Source: Annulohypoxylon bovei var. microspora | Taxonomy: Eukaryota; Ascomycota; Sordariomycetes; Xylariales; Hypoxylaceae | Direction of reading: 5' to 3' | DNA: 64,000 nt | Assembly: GCA_022836615.1 (NCBI GenBank) | Contig: MU405356.1 | Coordinates: forward strand, 1 to 64,000 | In this document: one piece after another, positions 1 to 12,940 of the stretch | How the letters are laid out: every line of letters begins with the position of its first letter | How positions within the stretch are numbered: the first letter of the stretch is position 1 | Notes under the pieces: generated by a model | Told to the model about the DNA's origin: nothing | The model's input: the letters and a program-made list of their open reading frames with translations, nothing else | Database searches by the model: none | Translations under genes and position numbers: made by a program

Positions 1-2530
1 ATTAATTCATTTATTTAATTACTTTATTATTATTAATTTTAACTTAACTTACGGTTAAACGTTTTAAAACGTTAACATAATTTATATTATTAATAAAAAC
101 TTTTAATTACTTAATAATTTTATATTAATTTTATTTAATTATAATAACATTTATATATCGTACATAATGATTAAAGTAAATAAAATTTAAAACTATTTCG
201 AAATTAAATTAAAAATAATTTTCTAATTATTCTTTATTAAGTTTATAATTTAATTAATCGTATAAAAATAATAATAATTAATATATAAATATATTTAATT
301 AATATTTAAATTAATTTAAAATTATATTAATTTTCATTTAAAGTTATACGTTAATTTATTATTATTAATAAATAACGCTAATTTTATTTCATTTAAAAAC
401 TTAAGTATAAAAATCATAAATTAATTTTTAATTAAATTAACTATAAATTAATAATTTAACTTTTTTTTTCCTTACCCGTTTTATTATAAAATACAAGTTT
501 ATAACATGAATTTATATTAAAATTACATTAAAATTATACTTAAATTAATATTTATAAATAATATAATAATAAATTTCGCAATTATTTTAATTAACATTTT
601 TTATAATTTATAAATTATTTCATAACATTTTATATTATATTAAAATTATATTTAAATTAATGTGGATTACCTTTTAAAAAAAGTATTTTAATCATTATAA
701 ATTAATTTTACGATACTTTTCATATTAACTTACCAGCTTTTATACTTTTAATTCGTACGATTAAAAAACGTTTTTTTCACTTTTTACTTTCGCATTAAAT
801 CAAGTAAAAGTTAACCTTAAATTTTTATAACGATGATGTTATATATAATGCTTTTAATTATCCAAGGTTATTTAAATAATCACGATAAAAAAAAATATTT
901 ACATAAAAAATTATTTTAATATAACTTTCGTCCGAAAATTCTTCTTTAAACCTTCCCACTTCGTTGCCGCCGTTATATACGTAAAATAATCTAATAAATC
1001 CGACATTTATTCACTTACCTTTAAATTAATTTAAAAGCCGTTTTTTTTATTCGCCTTAAAGTTCCTTCCCTTAAACGCTTCAAAATCTTGGTGTTATATT
1101 TATTTTAATTTTATTTTAAATTAAATTTTAATTTATTACATAAAATTCATTTACATTTTTTCGATCCTTTTTATAAAGAATTAATGAATTTTTTAATTTA
1201 AGTGGATTATTTTAACTATAACCGTAAATTATTAATAATGTAAATAAAAAAAAAAATAAAAAAATAAATAAAGAAATAAATAAAAAAATAAATAAAGAAA
1301 TAAATGAAGAAATAAATGAAAAAAAAAATAAAATTAAATTAAAATTAAATTTAAATTAAACTTTTTTAAAATTTCTTTTAAATTATAAATGTAAAAATAA
1401 ATTTAAATATAAAAAATCGAAACATAATAAATTTAAAAAGGGTTAATTTTAAATTACTTTTTTTTTAAATTTAAAACTTAAATAATAAGTTTTAATAAAC
1501 TTTATTTAATAAGGTAATCCATTTTTTATTAATAATTTACAAACAAGTTAAATACGTTTTCATTTTATATCGGTTTTTTTAATTATAAATATAAAGGTTT
1601 TACACTTTCGTATTAAAAGTAATATATAAGTAAAAATTCATTTATAAAATAATTTAAAATTACTTTAAAAACTAATATATAACTTAAGTTAATACCGTTA
1701 TTCCCACTTTTTTAAAAACATTTAATTAAATTAATGTTAACTTTTTTTAATTTAATTTTTTTTTAAATTTTTATTAATATTATATTTAAAGAACTTAAGT
1801 TGAAAATAAAAGCAATAAAAATTACGAAAATAAAAATAATAAATCCGTTTTTAAAATAATCTTAAATTATATTAATATTAAATTTAAATTAATTAATATT
1901 TCTTATGGTTTTAATTATAATATAAAATTAATTTTTACTTTATTTAAACGTAAATATTTAATTTATATTTATTTAAATTTAATTAAATTTAATATAATTT
2001 TAAATAATAAATATCTTTAAAAATCATAATCTTAATTATAATAACTTTTTTTTTTTTAAAACATTTAATAAAAAAGTATTATATTAATTTTATAATTATT
2101 TATAATATAAAATATTAATATAAATTAAAAATTATATTTATATAATTAATTTAATTAAATTCATTATAAATATTAATTATATTATAAAATAAATGAGTTT
2201 AAATTATTTTAAAATTTTATTTAATTTTTACGATTAATTACGAAATAATATTACATTAAAATTAAACTTAATATAATTTTAACATAATTTTAATATAATT
2301 TTAATATAATCTTTAAATTAATAATCATATCATGTGATTAAATAACTTAAAAATTAAAAGGTGGTCCGAATTAATCGCCGAAAAATGGTCCGAATTAATC
2401 GACGAGGTGGTCCGAATTATAAGCCCCTTTTATTTAACTTTTAAAAAAAATATATAATTTATTCCATTTTCTTAAAACCTCGTATAATTACTTAATAATT
2501 AACAATTAAAAGGCGCGTATTTCTCGTAAC
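1..2530. repeat. AT-rich, probably RIP-mutated degenerate DNA
   Basis: The block is overwhelmingly A and T, with TTAA/TATA/ATTA strings and no open reading frame. The few surviving C and G residues are often in CpG (for example at 52-53, 69-70, 158-159), while CpA is scarce and TpA abundant. That is the pattern left by repeat-induced point mutation, which in ascomycetes converts CpA to TpA in duplicated DNA. Base composition returns to normal abruptly near 2,515. The original repeat cannot be recognised. It may be the edge of a larger heterochromatic or centromere-like tract that continues outside the window. An A-rich tandem stretch of about 12-bp units lies at 1,240-1,330. Confidence 0.75.
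2362..2420. repeat. Three copies of a TGGTCCGAATTAATCG motif at the AT-block edge
   Basis: TGGTCCGAATTAATCG occurs at 2,362-2,377 and 2,386-2,401, and its first 12 bases plus T again at 2,408-2,420, spaced 24 and 22 bp apart. It stands out as GC-containing sequence inside AT-rich DNA. Clustered short repeats near an element end can be transposase-binding subterminal repeats, but no partner end is visible here, so the identity is open. Confidence 0.5.
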
Positions 2531-3953
2531 GAATACGTAAGCTACTTAGGTACCTAGGTAAGTAAGTGAATAATATAACGAAACGATTTTAACCATGTTA
2601 ACGAGTCTTAAATATCCGTGACACATTATGGGGGTATCCAACAACGTGGCGTATAGGTGTAACCCATTAATATCTATTCGGTTAAGCAAGCCCGGTATTC
2701 ATGGATCTTCCTTAACCACCACGCCAGTACCTGTTCAAATTGCCTTGATCGAGTCATTCCAATTTGCATACTTGAAACTACAAAAGTTTTCAACAGGCAA
2801 TACTCAATGAGATGTTGAACCAAAGCGAAATATAGATCGACAGTTAGTTTTAGCATACATAAGGTAAGATATCAACATTCACCGTTTCACGAAGGAGTAA
2901 ATCATTCATCTGGGGGAAGGTTTTATCAAATCCCAAGCACGTACATAAATAAATTTACTCCCATCGTTATTTTTACTTCGAAACGCCGTAAACTTAGTAG
3001 CTCCTTTATGGTAAGACCAAGTTAGTCATTCCCATTGCGCTTCCCAACGGGTAGGTTGTAAACAAGTGAAACAGCATCTTAAATGCTCATTGATGTTTAA
3101 AATATACTCCTTAATTAATCATAGTTAGCTTATTTATATTATCTAATTCTGATTTGTAGAATCACATGACCAGTCTTAGAAAGTTAGTTGCTGCCCAACC
3201 AATCAGCCCGCTTAATACCCTTAAGGTAATAAAGATTAAGAAGCGAGGGAAATAATCTGAAACTTGAGTATACCGTTATCTGGATCTCCGACGGATGGGC
3301 TAGCAAGATAAAGTCTACGCTAGGGTAACTACCTAGGTAGAAAAAAACAAAAAAATCAATCCATGAACAATACATGCTGTCGCCATTCTATCAGTGGGCT
3401 CATATATAAGCCACTCGCACTCATCTCTTCTAGACTTGGGTTTCCCTCCTAGTATAAGTACTCTCAACTAAACACAAGTTCAAATATTTTTGTTTCATAG
3501 AATCTAATGTACCTAACCAGTCTTAATACTAGTTAAGCACTGTAAAAATAGACTATACTAGAAGTAGCCATGAGAGGGAACAAGACACCCGAAGAAATAA
3601 ACCAATTAATCGAGAGGAATATTCATACGCACATAGTTCTACCGTAAATACCAGGTACCCACTACCTACATACACCGCATCTATAAGGATTTACAATCAG
3701 TTCAGCCAACCTATCCCATATTTAAACCCCTTATCCTCCCCCAAGTCTCCCATCCCTAGGTACATACACACACCTAACCTAACCTAACCTAACCTAACCT
3801 ATATATGAGACCCGTAATTTACTACCATTAAAACAAGAATCCGCGAAGATGCCGCGCCGCGCCATATCCATGATCATGCCTTGCGTTATATCGTATCAGT
3901 CTACAATACCTCGTGCTCGTACGTACTCCACGCCTCGGTAGATACATATCCTA
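2531..3953. other. Gene-free interval downstream of the P450
   Basis: Composition is ordinary and no convincing open frame is present. It contains two TACCTAGGTA palindromes (2,551-2,560 and 3,330-3,339) and the TTAGG-type pentamer array annotated separately. The part nearest 3,954 would hold the P450 3' untranslated region. Confidence 0.5.
3772..3800. repeat. Interstitial (AACCT)n / TTAGG pentamer array
   Basis: Nearly six perfect copies of the pentamer CCTAA (TTAGG on the other strand) lie about 150 bp beyond the P450 stop codon. Filamentous ascomycete telomeres are normally TTAGGG hexamers, so this is a telomere-like microsatellite and not a telomere. It is flanked by non-repetitive DNA on both sides. 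Confidence 0.8.
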
Positions 3954-6116
3954 CTAGTCCACCACCTCTATCGACACAAACGCCATCCTGCGCTTCTCCT
4001 CGCCGCACATCTTCGCCGCGGACAGCGGCGACCCGAGCCCCTGACACTCCCCCTCGCTATCCGAGCCCGTGCTGACGGACGCCACGCTCCCCATCAGCGA
4101 CCCCGCCGCGCCGCTCGTCTCGCTGCCGCGATCGCTCCCGACGTCGTCTTCGCGGGCCGCCTCCGCGGGAACAACCAGCGGCCCACCGTGTTTCCCCTGC
4201 CCCATCTCCTTCTGCAGCAGCATCTGATTTCTCTCCTCCTCCTCGTCATCCTCGCCCTTGCCCGTCTCCCACATGCGGTCTATCAGCCTCTGCTTCTCCT
4301 CGTCCCTTACCGTGGCGTCGAACTCGAACGGTACCGGCTTGGCGATGAGCAGCGGCGTATAGTCGTTCCAGTGGACTGGGACCTCGGTGCCGTCGGGGTT
4401 TCTCTTCTTGCGCATGTTGAACGCCCACGCCATTCCGCCCATCGTTAGGAATAGGTCCTGGTCCACGATCGGGATTCCCTGGCATGTGCGGCGGCCGAAG
4501 CCGAATTGGCTGAAGCCGTTGAGGTTTGGGTGGACCGTCAGCGGCTCCTTGTACGTCGGGAACTTCGGGTCTACCCACCGCCCGGGGTTGAACGCGTCCG
4601 GGTCCGGGTACATGGACTCGTCGCGGGTGATGGCCCTGTGAAAGGTTAAGTTAGGATGACGCTAGTCTAGGATTATGCCGTAACCTATATGATGGGTTCG
4701 GTAGACCTACCATTCTAACGCGTGGATAGTAGCGCCCGCGGGAATGAAGTAGCCGTTGTACACATCGTCCTGCTCGATCGCGTGTGGGATTCCTTCTCAC
4801 GGAGTTAGTCAAAGGTATAATCAGCTGAGAATGGATCTTATGTCTCAGTTATGATAAATCCTAAAATCCTAATCCTTCTTGGGTAACTTACCGGTCGGGA
4901 CCGGAGGGCGCCACCGGATGGTCTCTTTGACTACAGCTCGGAGTAACGGTAACTTTTCGCGGTCTTCCCATTCGGGACATCTTCCTTCGCACGCGGTGTC
5001 AATCTCGTCCTGGAGCTTGCCCTGCCAATCGGGATAATGTAGCATGGCGAGGATGAAGCTTTGAATCGGGCTCCCTATTGTTAAGGCCCCGGCGATGGCC
5101 ATTTGACCAACAACATATGTTGCCTCCCCCTCGTTGCCCCATTTGTCACTATCTTTCTGGGTGCTCAAGCTGTTGATGAAGGTGCGCACAAAACTAGGTT
5201 CGGCGTTCCCCTCGTCAATACGGTCATGCACATACTGCACGTTGCCTTTTAGGAGCCCCGCTTCAAGTTCGTGTCGAGCGTGCTCCTTTTGCTTCCACGG
5301 ACTTAAGAAGGTTGGTATGTGCATGAGCCAAGAGATGACGTTAGGGAGGGCACCTGAGGGAGAGATAGTCTCGAGGAGGCCGAAAGTAGTCACCCGTAAA
5401 AGTTGAGCAGGATGAGGACTGCCCCAAGAGAGGCGGGATACTGTACGTGAGGTGAACTGTTCGACGTATTCACGATATTGTGACGGATCCTGCGAGAGTA
5501 GGTATAAGAAACGGTCCCGCTCCTTGGCTGGATAGTCGTGTAACAGTGACTTGGCCGATACCGCCATCAGTTGTTGACAAAGCTTCCGTTGGCGTTTCCA
5601 CGTTTCTGCAGTTCTCGTTAGTGAGGAATTACCCCTCGGTGTCCTATGCTCGCCTACCATTTCGTCCCGATAGAGCGAGATAATTCCCGCTCGTTCGGTT
5701 GTCTGGAAGATTTGGTATCAGCGGCCGATCCGAGTAGTTGGCTGCTCGACGAGATAGTAGGTCATTGGCGATCTGTTCCGACGATATCCAGACATGTGCC
5801 GTGCCAAACATATCCGTTTGATATATCGGCCCATACTCTTTGCTCCATTCGTGAAACTTTAGCCATGTCGACTCTGCGGGGACATCATGCACGCGGCCGA
5901 TTAGGGGTAAGGCTACAACTTGTCAGAGGGTTTCCCGTGAACGTCATGGGCAATAGAGGCCGGGGAAGAGAGTAAGGAGTCATCAGAATACTGACACCTA
6001 GGACCAGGTAGTGGTCGAGCACCTGGTGGTATCCTTCGCCTTTCACGAATCCAACTCGTCAAGTAAAGCGCGCATGACAACAGGAAAGAAAAGACAAACC
6101 AAGAAGCGACTGCCAT
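3954..6116 (-). CDS. Cytochrome P450 monooxygenase, OrdA/O-methylsterigmatocystin oxidoreductase-like
   Basis: Five exons on the minus strand (6116-6005, 5912-5658, 5605-4892, 4792-4711, 4635-3954) keep frame through GT-AG introns and give 614 residues. The N-terminus is a membrane anchor (MAVASWFVFSFLLSCALYLT) followed by a basic and proline-rich hinge. The I-helix reads AGALTIGSP, the K-helix ExxR is ETIRW, the aromatic region YPDPDAFNPGRW, and the haem loop FGFGRRTCQG supplies the axial cysteine. The family hydroxylates small hydrophobic substrates at the endoplasmic reticulum using a P450 reductase. A C-terminal acidic and Ser/Gly-rich tail of roughly 100 residues after the core is unusual. 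No polyketide or peptide synthase lies nearby, so the substrate is unknown. The exact first splice junction is the least certain. Confidence 0.88.
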
Positions 6117-9100
6117 TGCTATGGCCGTGAGGTGAACTGGACCCAGGGCGGCAGATCAATAAATAGAAAGCCAAGAGACTTTGAAGCTTAAGAACTAGAC
6201 CAAAGGGTGGTTGTCCTCCCTTGTGGCCCTTATAAGACAACTGACTTCGATGCCCATCCGGGCGGCCATTCGAACGTTTAACGATACTATATCTTAAGGG
6301 AGACCACATCCCTACCAGGGTGGGGCCATTGGCCCCCATTGCATATGTATATGATCTGATCGAAACGGTGATCATCATTGGGCGCGTCCTGCAATCCATT
6401 CCGGAGGAGTGGCTTGGAATGTCTTGATTTAGCATGTCTCACGATGCAGAGTCCGACGCCTCTGAAGAGCCAAGCTTGTTGGCACATGGATGGAATATAG
6501 CTTCGGTGTTCGAAGCGAAAGGATGTCTGACGAGCATGGTCGTCTGAGATAAGATTCACGTATCCTAGATCCAACCGAACTACCATGTCGGAACTACCGA
6601 CCCAATCTAAGTCATGCTTACTCGCAAAGCTCGCACTTTTAGGACGAGAGCGCGAAATATTTTCTAACTCATATGGGAGGGTTACAGTACCTTAAGTCGA
6701 AACCTATAAGGTTAAAACGTCCATGTGGAGGGGCGTCACATCAATAAAATCCTAATGATACCTTACTGCGTCTCTAGTCCCTCGTTATCTAAGTCCGCGG
6801 AACCGGATAATAATTCCTGCGTCATAGTAAGTTCAACATGCGTTGATTATGAAGGTTGGTGCATCACCACCAGGAATAGTCTCGCTAAGGTTGACACGTG
6901 TAGATTCCCAGAGACCGGCCTGATGGTGTATCATTCCCCCAGAGCGAAATAAAGGTCAGCTAACGTGATGAGCTGCAGATGGTGTGGACGAACCTGGGTT
7001 GGCCCCTTGCTATCGAACACCATCTAGAACTTCAGTACCGAGATGTGTTTCATAAAAGATGATTTCGATAGGGCTAATGTTATGAGGGATGTGGCGCGAG
7101 GCGAAGTTGCAAAGTTTGCGACATGGTGTGAGATCAGCTAAAGCCGACGACTGCAGCTCGTGTAACCAATAGGAACTGTTAAGCCCACGCATGTTGTGAT
7201 GTCGCCAGCTGCATAATCTAGGCCGCTGTGGCGTTTAAATGGTAGAAACAAAGAGCCGAGGACGAGTGATATACTGCGCTGAAGAGATGACAACAAACGC
7301 CACAGCCGATATGATGTCGAAATCGTCTTGAAACCATCACCATGCTGCCTTGGCTACACAAAGACCCGCATGGCTGCATGAATCGGCGAATGAGATTCGT
7401 TAGTTCCGGCGAAGGACGGAAATTCCCCAAGCTCATATTGGTGAACAGACTACTGGGATCTGCAGGACACGCGAGGCTGGAAGTAAGGGAGCCCCCCACA
7501 CATACCAAACCCCTGGGACGATTTTAGCTGATGAGCTGATGAATTTTTGAAGCCGTTTCCAGCTGAAAGGATCTAGGTACGGCTGGATCAGGATTGATTT
7601 CTCGAACCTTTCCCAATCCTTGCCCGGGTATTCGACATAGGATCGAGGAGAGTATTTTAGCGCGATCACTCCTTTTGGAATCGACCTGCCGGCCATAGCC
7701 CTTTGTAAATTCACGCATTCTCGGTTGTATCATCGAAATAAATTTGATAGTTAGAAACCTCATGGTTGTGTGTCGATCGGGGTCTTAGTAGGCTCCCGAT
7801 TGGCGCTATAGTTCTCTAGGCGACGCCACATTCATGTGAGTGTATGCAGGTATGTATGTCGTTAGGCATCGCGTTCATGCCTTTAGGTATTAGTTTCTGA
7901 TCATCCAATGAAAACCAGCTACCAAAGTGGTTGAGAATACTCCTATACGACGCTCTGACTTTGGAGCGAGGCTAACCTCCTAGCTTCTAGGAATAAACTT
8001 CATTACACCCTTACTTGGGTTTTGGCCTGAGATCGATGGAGGGAGACTTCACATCTGTACTAACTATAGTTAGCAAGGTGGATTATACCTAGAAGCCAGA
8101 GAACGACGGCTGTCTGTTCCTCGGTTAGACTACCCTCTAGGCACCGTTCGGGCCCGAGACTCATCAAACGGTTGTTGGTAGATACCTAGGTAATCTAGGC
8201 ATTGATTTCCAAGGTTATCACCTTAAAAAGCAAGATCAAAGTGGTGGGACCTAAACTGCCCGAAGTTTATGTCGTGCACTTCGACATGCACTCCAGCCAA
8301 GGCGCATAGTTACATGTGTTTCCAGTCGGCAGCTGGGCATCGGATGGGCCAGTATCTTTTCCCTCTCACAGTTCCGACCTTCCTAGTAAGTCCCGCATAA
8401 AATCACACTGTCGATATGGGTTTTCAAAGGTGGCCATCTTCTCGTGATGAATTGGCAATAACCTATAACTTGACCTTACTGTAGTCGATGTCCCTTGTCG
8501 GTCTGTGCCACCGGAGACGATGAAATCCCAGATCGACTCACCGACTATTATTCATGATTTGTATCATGACAGCGCAAGGATTCCATGAGGCTCGCAGGAT
8601 CTCCGGTAATAACTTTGAAATACCCTATCTATCGATTTGTTCAAAGGTGAGTTATAACGCACTATCAGGTACGTTCGCTCTCTAGCATCAAGTAGGAGTG
8701 CGGAATGGTCCGAATTTGGCGTCTCTTCTCTTACTATTAGGACTGAGGCGTATAACGTCAGCCCGAAGCCCGTTAGGCGCACGCGAATCCTCCAAGTAAA
8801 TATCGGTGCGAATAAAGCAGTAGGATGTTGTATGGTTAGTTACAGCCATATTTGATCGCCGACTCTTCAAATAACATCATCCCATCTTTTACGTGAGTAG
8901 TCTCCGAGACGAGTTGATGAGTTGGTTCTACTAACAATCCTTCACCAAGATCGTAGCAAGGGTATTCGTAGGCTCTCGAGAGCTTGACGTTGACCAAAGC
9001 TCGGCGGAACTTCCAAATTCGACGTCAAACCATTCACCGGGCTCTTGGTATCGGGCGACCGGAGAAGAATCGTCAGATCATGCGTTCGTTACTGATCTTA

Positions 9101-10735
9101 TCGAGTGCTCCTCTAAGGTGCTAAGGTCCTATATTCGCCAAGATCGTCATCTCCGATGAGCGATGCCTCAGTCACCACGTCATCTTCAGCATTCCCGAGA
9201 AATATAACTCAAGATCTAATAATGGGGGTTGGCAGATGATAGGCTGAAAAGGGCTTATAGTCTCAAGGATTGATGGTTGATTCATTGACTGTTGGTCTCA
9301 CCATCAGTTCAGCGATGACTATGTAGGATCGAGTGCCCTGTTCGAGATTTAGGTCAAAGTCCTAAAGAAGGGGAGACTAAAAGCGCCATCGACAGCCACT
9401 ATCTTAGTGACGAATCATAGACACTGTTAGCGGCCCTTATCATTTACTATAACCACATTCTCGATGACAGACGCGATGAATAGTGTGCGAGCGGAAGCCA
9501 CCCGAATCCTTCATTTTTCCGATTTGTCATGTCTTTTAATGCTGATGCAGCTCTTGGCTAGGTACCTGAGTAATCTTCACTTCCTTTCTGCGTCTGTATA
9601 TGTAGACTACTGGAGTCGTACAGACGGGGCTAATGCAGATGTCACGACCGGATCCGTCATGCGAAGTACCGTAGTTATATTGCGCTCGTGGCGAAACGCA
9701 GGTTGACTCTTCGTATCAGCAACGGACACAAGTCGGTAGGCACCGTTGCTAAGTATAACATACTGTTAAGGATGTTATAGAAGACGGACAGTTTTGAGTT
9801 CTGAAAAAGTACTCAATACTAGATCCTAACAGGACAAGGTAATAATATAAGCTTGTAAGTAAGTTCCAAATGTGTAGGGAGTGGGAAAGATGCAGATCGT
9901 CTGCGGTTAGCCAAGATTAAAGCCTCAATAATCAAGGTTGCATTAGGGGCCGCGAGAGCTGATGAGACTATGTAGGTACATAGGTACAAGAATAATCATT
10001 CGCATTAATAATTATCCGAGGCAACCTTTAAGTACCTAGGTACATAAAAATGTGATACGTCAACTCTCCCTAATCTCTTATTTAAAAGTTCAAATATTCC
10101 AACCACAGTAATCAAGTCTTGTGTAGCGGCAGTCGGACGTTACACTTGTTTTAAACTCGTAATGAGCACTTAGTAGCTAAATCCAATAGAAGCATCATCC
10201 ATGACACCCTCTTACTGCAGACACGCGTCGACGATACTCGGGGTAACCGGACTGGCCGATACCGTAACACATGTACGGACCACAGTAACTTTATGATTGC
10301 AGGGCTATCTTCTCGGCTCGGCGGAGCCGGGTATTCCGGACTAACGTGATAAACGCCATCGGTCTCTCGGCCTCCCGAAGATACCTAACAGCTAGTTTAA
10401 GCTATCCTCAACGTGTTAAAGAACATAATGTCATCAGGTAATATTTCACTTCATAGTCATATGTTTACTTATCAACGGTTTGTATGGGGAATAAAGGGCA
10501 TATCATTTCTTAGCTATAGCTAGAGCCTCTCATCCGTCGCCTCAGAGATAGCCGACAACCTAGTGATTTGCCGGGGCGAAGGATCTGAATACACATTATC
10601 AATCTTTGGACAGTAAGTAGAATCCCAGCCAGCAGTGAAATGAAACATGAGTACCAAAACTATAGCAAGTTGCGGACCTCATTCGCCATGTTGCAATCGA
10701 TGTCACTCCTAATATAGACGTTTCCAGCACCTCGA
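6117..10735. other. Long gene-free interval (4.6 kb)
   Basis: No frame here has the length, codon use or motifs of a real gene, and all open frames are short and overlap in several frames. TACCTAGGTA palindromes sit at 8,183-8,192 and 10,033-10,042. The bases just above 6,116 must hold the P450 promoter. Old, heavily mutated gene relics are possible, but none could be identified by reading. Confidence 0.5.
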
Positions 10736-12720
10736 TTAGAAGCAATACTCTTCGACGTACAAGTAGATTCCCTGGGCACCGGTGCCCTTGTGAACAGCAC
10801 GTTCGTCGCTCAGCTTGGCCACACTCGTTCTCACTTTGGCAACCAGGGATTGTCCACCGCAAACGACCACGCCTGTTTCACCTCCAGTTGCCTCGACCGC
10901 CGACTTGATGAAGCCAGCCACGTCGGGTCGTGATGACAAATGGTGGATGTGGGAGTCAGAGCCTGTGCTTTGCATACGGTTAGGCGACTGCTCCATCAAT
11001 GGTTGGACGACTCCTTCGACATTCGCTGACGCCTTAATCTCTCGGTCAATGTTAACCTCTCCGTCAATGATCTTCTTCTCGTGATTCGCAGAAGATGCCG
11101 AGGATGTCGTGGTAGCTAGCGGTTCGAGTTGTTCTTCACCAGTCACGGCAATGTGTACAGCCAGTTCAATACCCACTGACTTCGCTTTCTCGATGGCTTC
11201 GTGTAGACGTTCATGGTAGAAACTAATCTCCTCTCCCTGCTTGGCTGCCAATAGAAAGTCCACTCGTTTAATACAGGACGTGGCCGTGGACTTCAGCACA
11301 TTCTCCAGGACAGGGAGGGTATAAGATGCGCCAGTGGAAGCGGATATGAAAACCAAGGTTTCGAAGATATCCCATCGAGGTGGGTTGCCATACGGGCCTA
11401 CTACTAGCGCTGTCAGGGTCTGCTTCTTTCCCGATTCCTCCAACTTTCGGGCAAATTTGTTGAGACGCTTTGAGAAGCCCGAATGGGATCGTACTACCAG
11501 TTGGATGCTGTTGCAGATACACGTTTCCGGGACCTGGTGAGCGGAGGCAACGGTGTACGGATGCGCTTCGAACAACGCAATTCTCGGCAACCACAGGTAG
11601 AGGTGCTGTCCCGCACTCCATTTGAAGTGAACATCCTTGATAGTGATCACTGTTGTAGAGTCGCCTATCGCAGAAAGCTTTGTCAGATGGCCAATGCGTT
11701 GCCCACCCTCACAGCATGAGTGGTTCGGGCGCAATTTGATGTTCTGCCAAATCAGGAGACCCAGACGAAAAGCGCGATCGAAGCAGATCGCACCAATTGC
11801 GAACCATACGTTGTGTCTTCCGGTTGCGGGAACGTGGCGGTAGATAACCCAGAGGAATATGACAGCTGACAAGATGTGCTGGATGACGAAGAATTCGTAT
11901 GCCATAGAGCGGAACGGCTTGAAGGATGTGATGGTCATCCATAGTAAGATTCCCCAAGCTCCAAGTCCATAGCGAACCATTCTCATCATGCCGAGTTCTA
12001 GTTCAACCATATTACCTCTAACCCACTCAGCCCAAAAGAACCAGCCATGGCATGTGGCGGAGACGAACATGGTTCGGGCTACCCATCGATGAAGCCAATT
12101 CAACCTTTCGTAACTTGTTCCAGTGATTAGTGCAATGACGTTGGTTCTAGAGGCTAGTAGGTAAAGGAGAGGCACTTGAGTAACCGTAATCCAAGCGTTA
12201 CGGTAACCGATTCTCTCATAGTAATTGATATCGTTTCGCACGACATCCTTGGCCATCATATAGGCGACGACAGCCCAGTAGACTACGATGATGAGGATTC
12301 GACCCATGGGCGGCGGAGTCATCCATGACAGGCCTCGGACTGGGATGTAGAGCTGTGGATAGCTCACCTCCCTGCACACGGCAGTCAGAGTTGCCCATAG
12401 CTGAGTGAATCGGTTCGTCGGCTTGGTAGGGACCTGCACCGAGTGGCTCTTAGATTTGCGTAGTCTATGTGCAAAGGTTAGTCGGACGATACCAGGAAGC
12501 CGCAGATATCACAACGGTCATTAGCGGGAGAAACTTACCTTGACCAGTTCAAGGCAAAGTTGATGGTTCGGATAACAAGAAATAGTGCAACAGCAGCTGC
12601 AATGAAATACCAGTACTGTTTGGCATAAGTTTGGTTGGTTTTGGGCCAGTCTTCGTCGTCCATGCCTCCTCCCATGGACATGTCACCCATGTCGTCGTCA
12701 TCTCTGCGACTCATCGACAT
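10736..12720 (-). CDS. Ferric/cupric reductase transmembrane component (FRE family)
   Basis: Two exons (12720-12539 and 12464-10736; 74-bp intron with GTAAGT donor) encode 636 residues. The protein transfers electrons from NADPH through FAD and two haems across the plasma membrane to reduce Fe(III) or Cu(II) before uptake. A transmembrane helix near residues 36-52 is followed by the ferric-reductase-like core. Two HX13H pairs (H186/H200 and H257/H271) fit the bis-haem ligands. The FAD motif HPYTVAS is near 362-368, the NADPH-site GPYG near 417-420, and a C-terminal VCGG near 596 replaces the more usual CGP. The first 25 residues are rich in Met and Asp (MGDMSMGGGM), a possible metal-binding tail. 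There is no cleavable signal peptide. The gene is divergent from the BIM1-like gene. The metal preference cannot be read from the sequence. Confidence 0.9.
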
Positions 12721-12875
12721 CTTTGCACACTTCTACTTATTTTTTATGGTCAAACCAGACCACAAGGGAAATGAAAAGGAAAATGAGAACGTGTCGGCGG
12801 TAGTTTGCTGACTACCGCTGCCGAGAACAAATTTTAGAATTTTTGGGGACTGTGTAAGGAGTGTGAGAAATATGG

Positions 12876-12940
12876 GAGACGTGAGAGACGTGAGAGACGT
12901 GAGAGACGTGAGAAACGTGAGAAACGTAAGAGACGTGAAA
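12876..12940. repeat. Tandem 10-bp repeat (GACGTGAGAG-like)
   Basis: About six imperfect copies of a 10-bp unit, GACGTGAGAG or GAAACGTGA variants, start about 155 bp upstream of the reductase start codon. Each copy contains ACGTGA, which resembles an E-box/bHLH-type core. A regulatory role is only inference. Confidence 0.7.

Noticed and set aside
3772..3800. True telomere at the AACCT array
   Set aside because: The unit is five bases and not six, the array is under 30 bp, and unique DNA continues on both sides.
8930..9200. Fragment reading TKIVARVFVG, slightly like a P450 block
   Set aside because: Only about ten residues match, no other P450 block follows in any frame, and stops are frequent.
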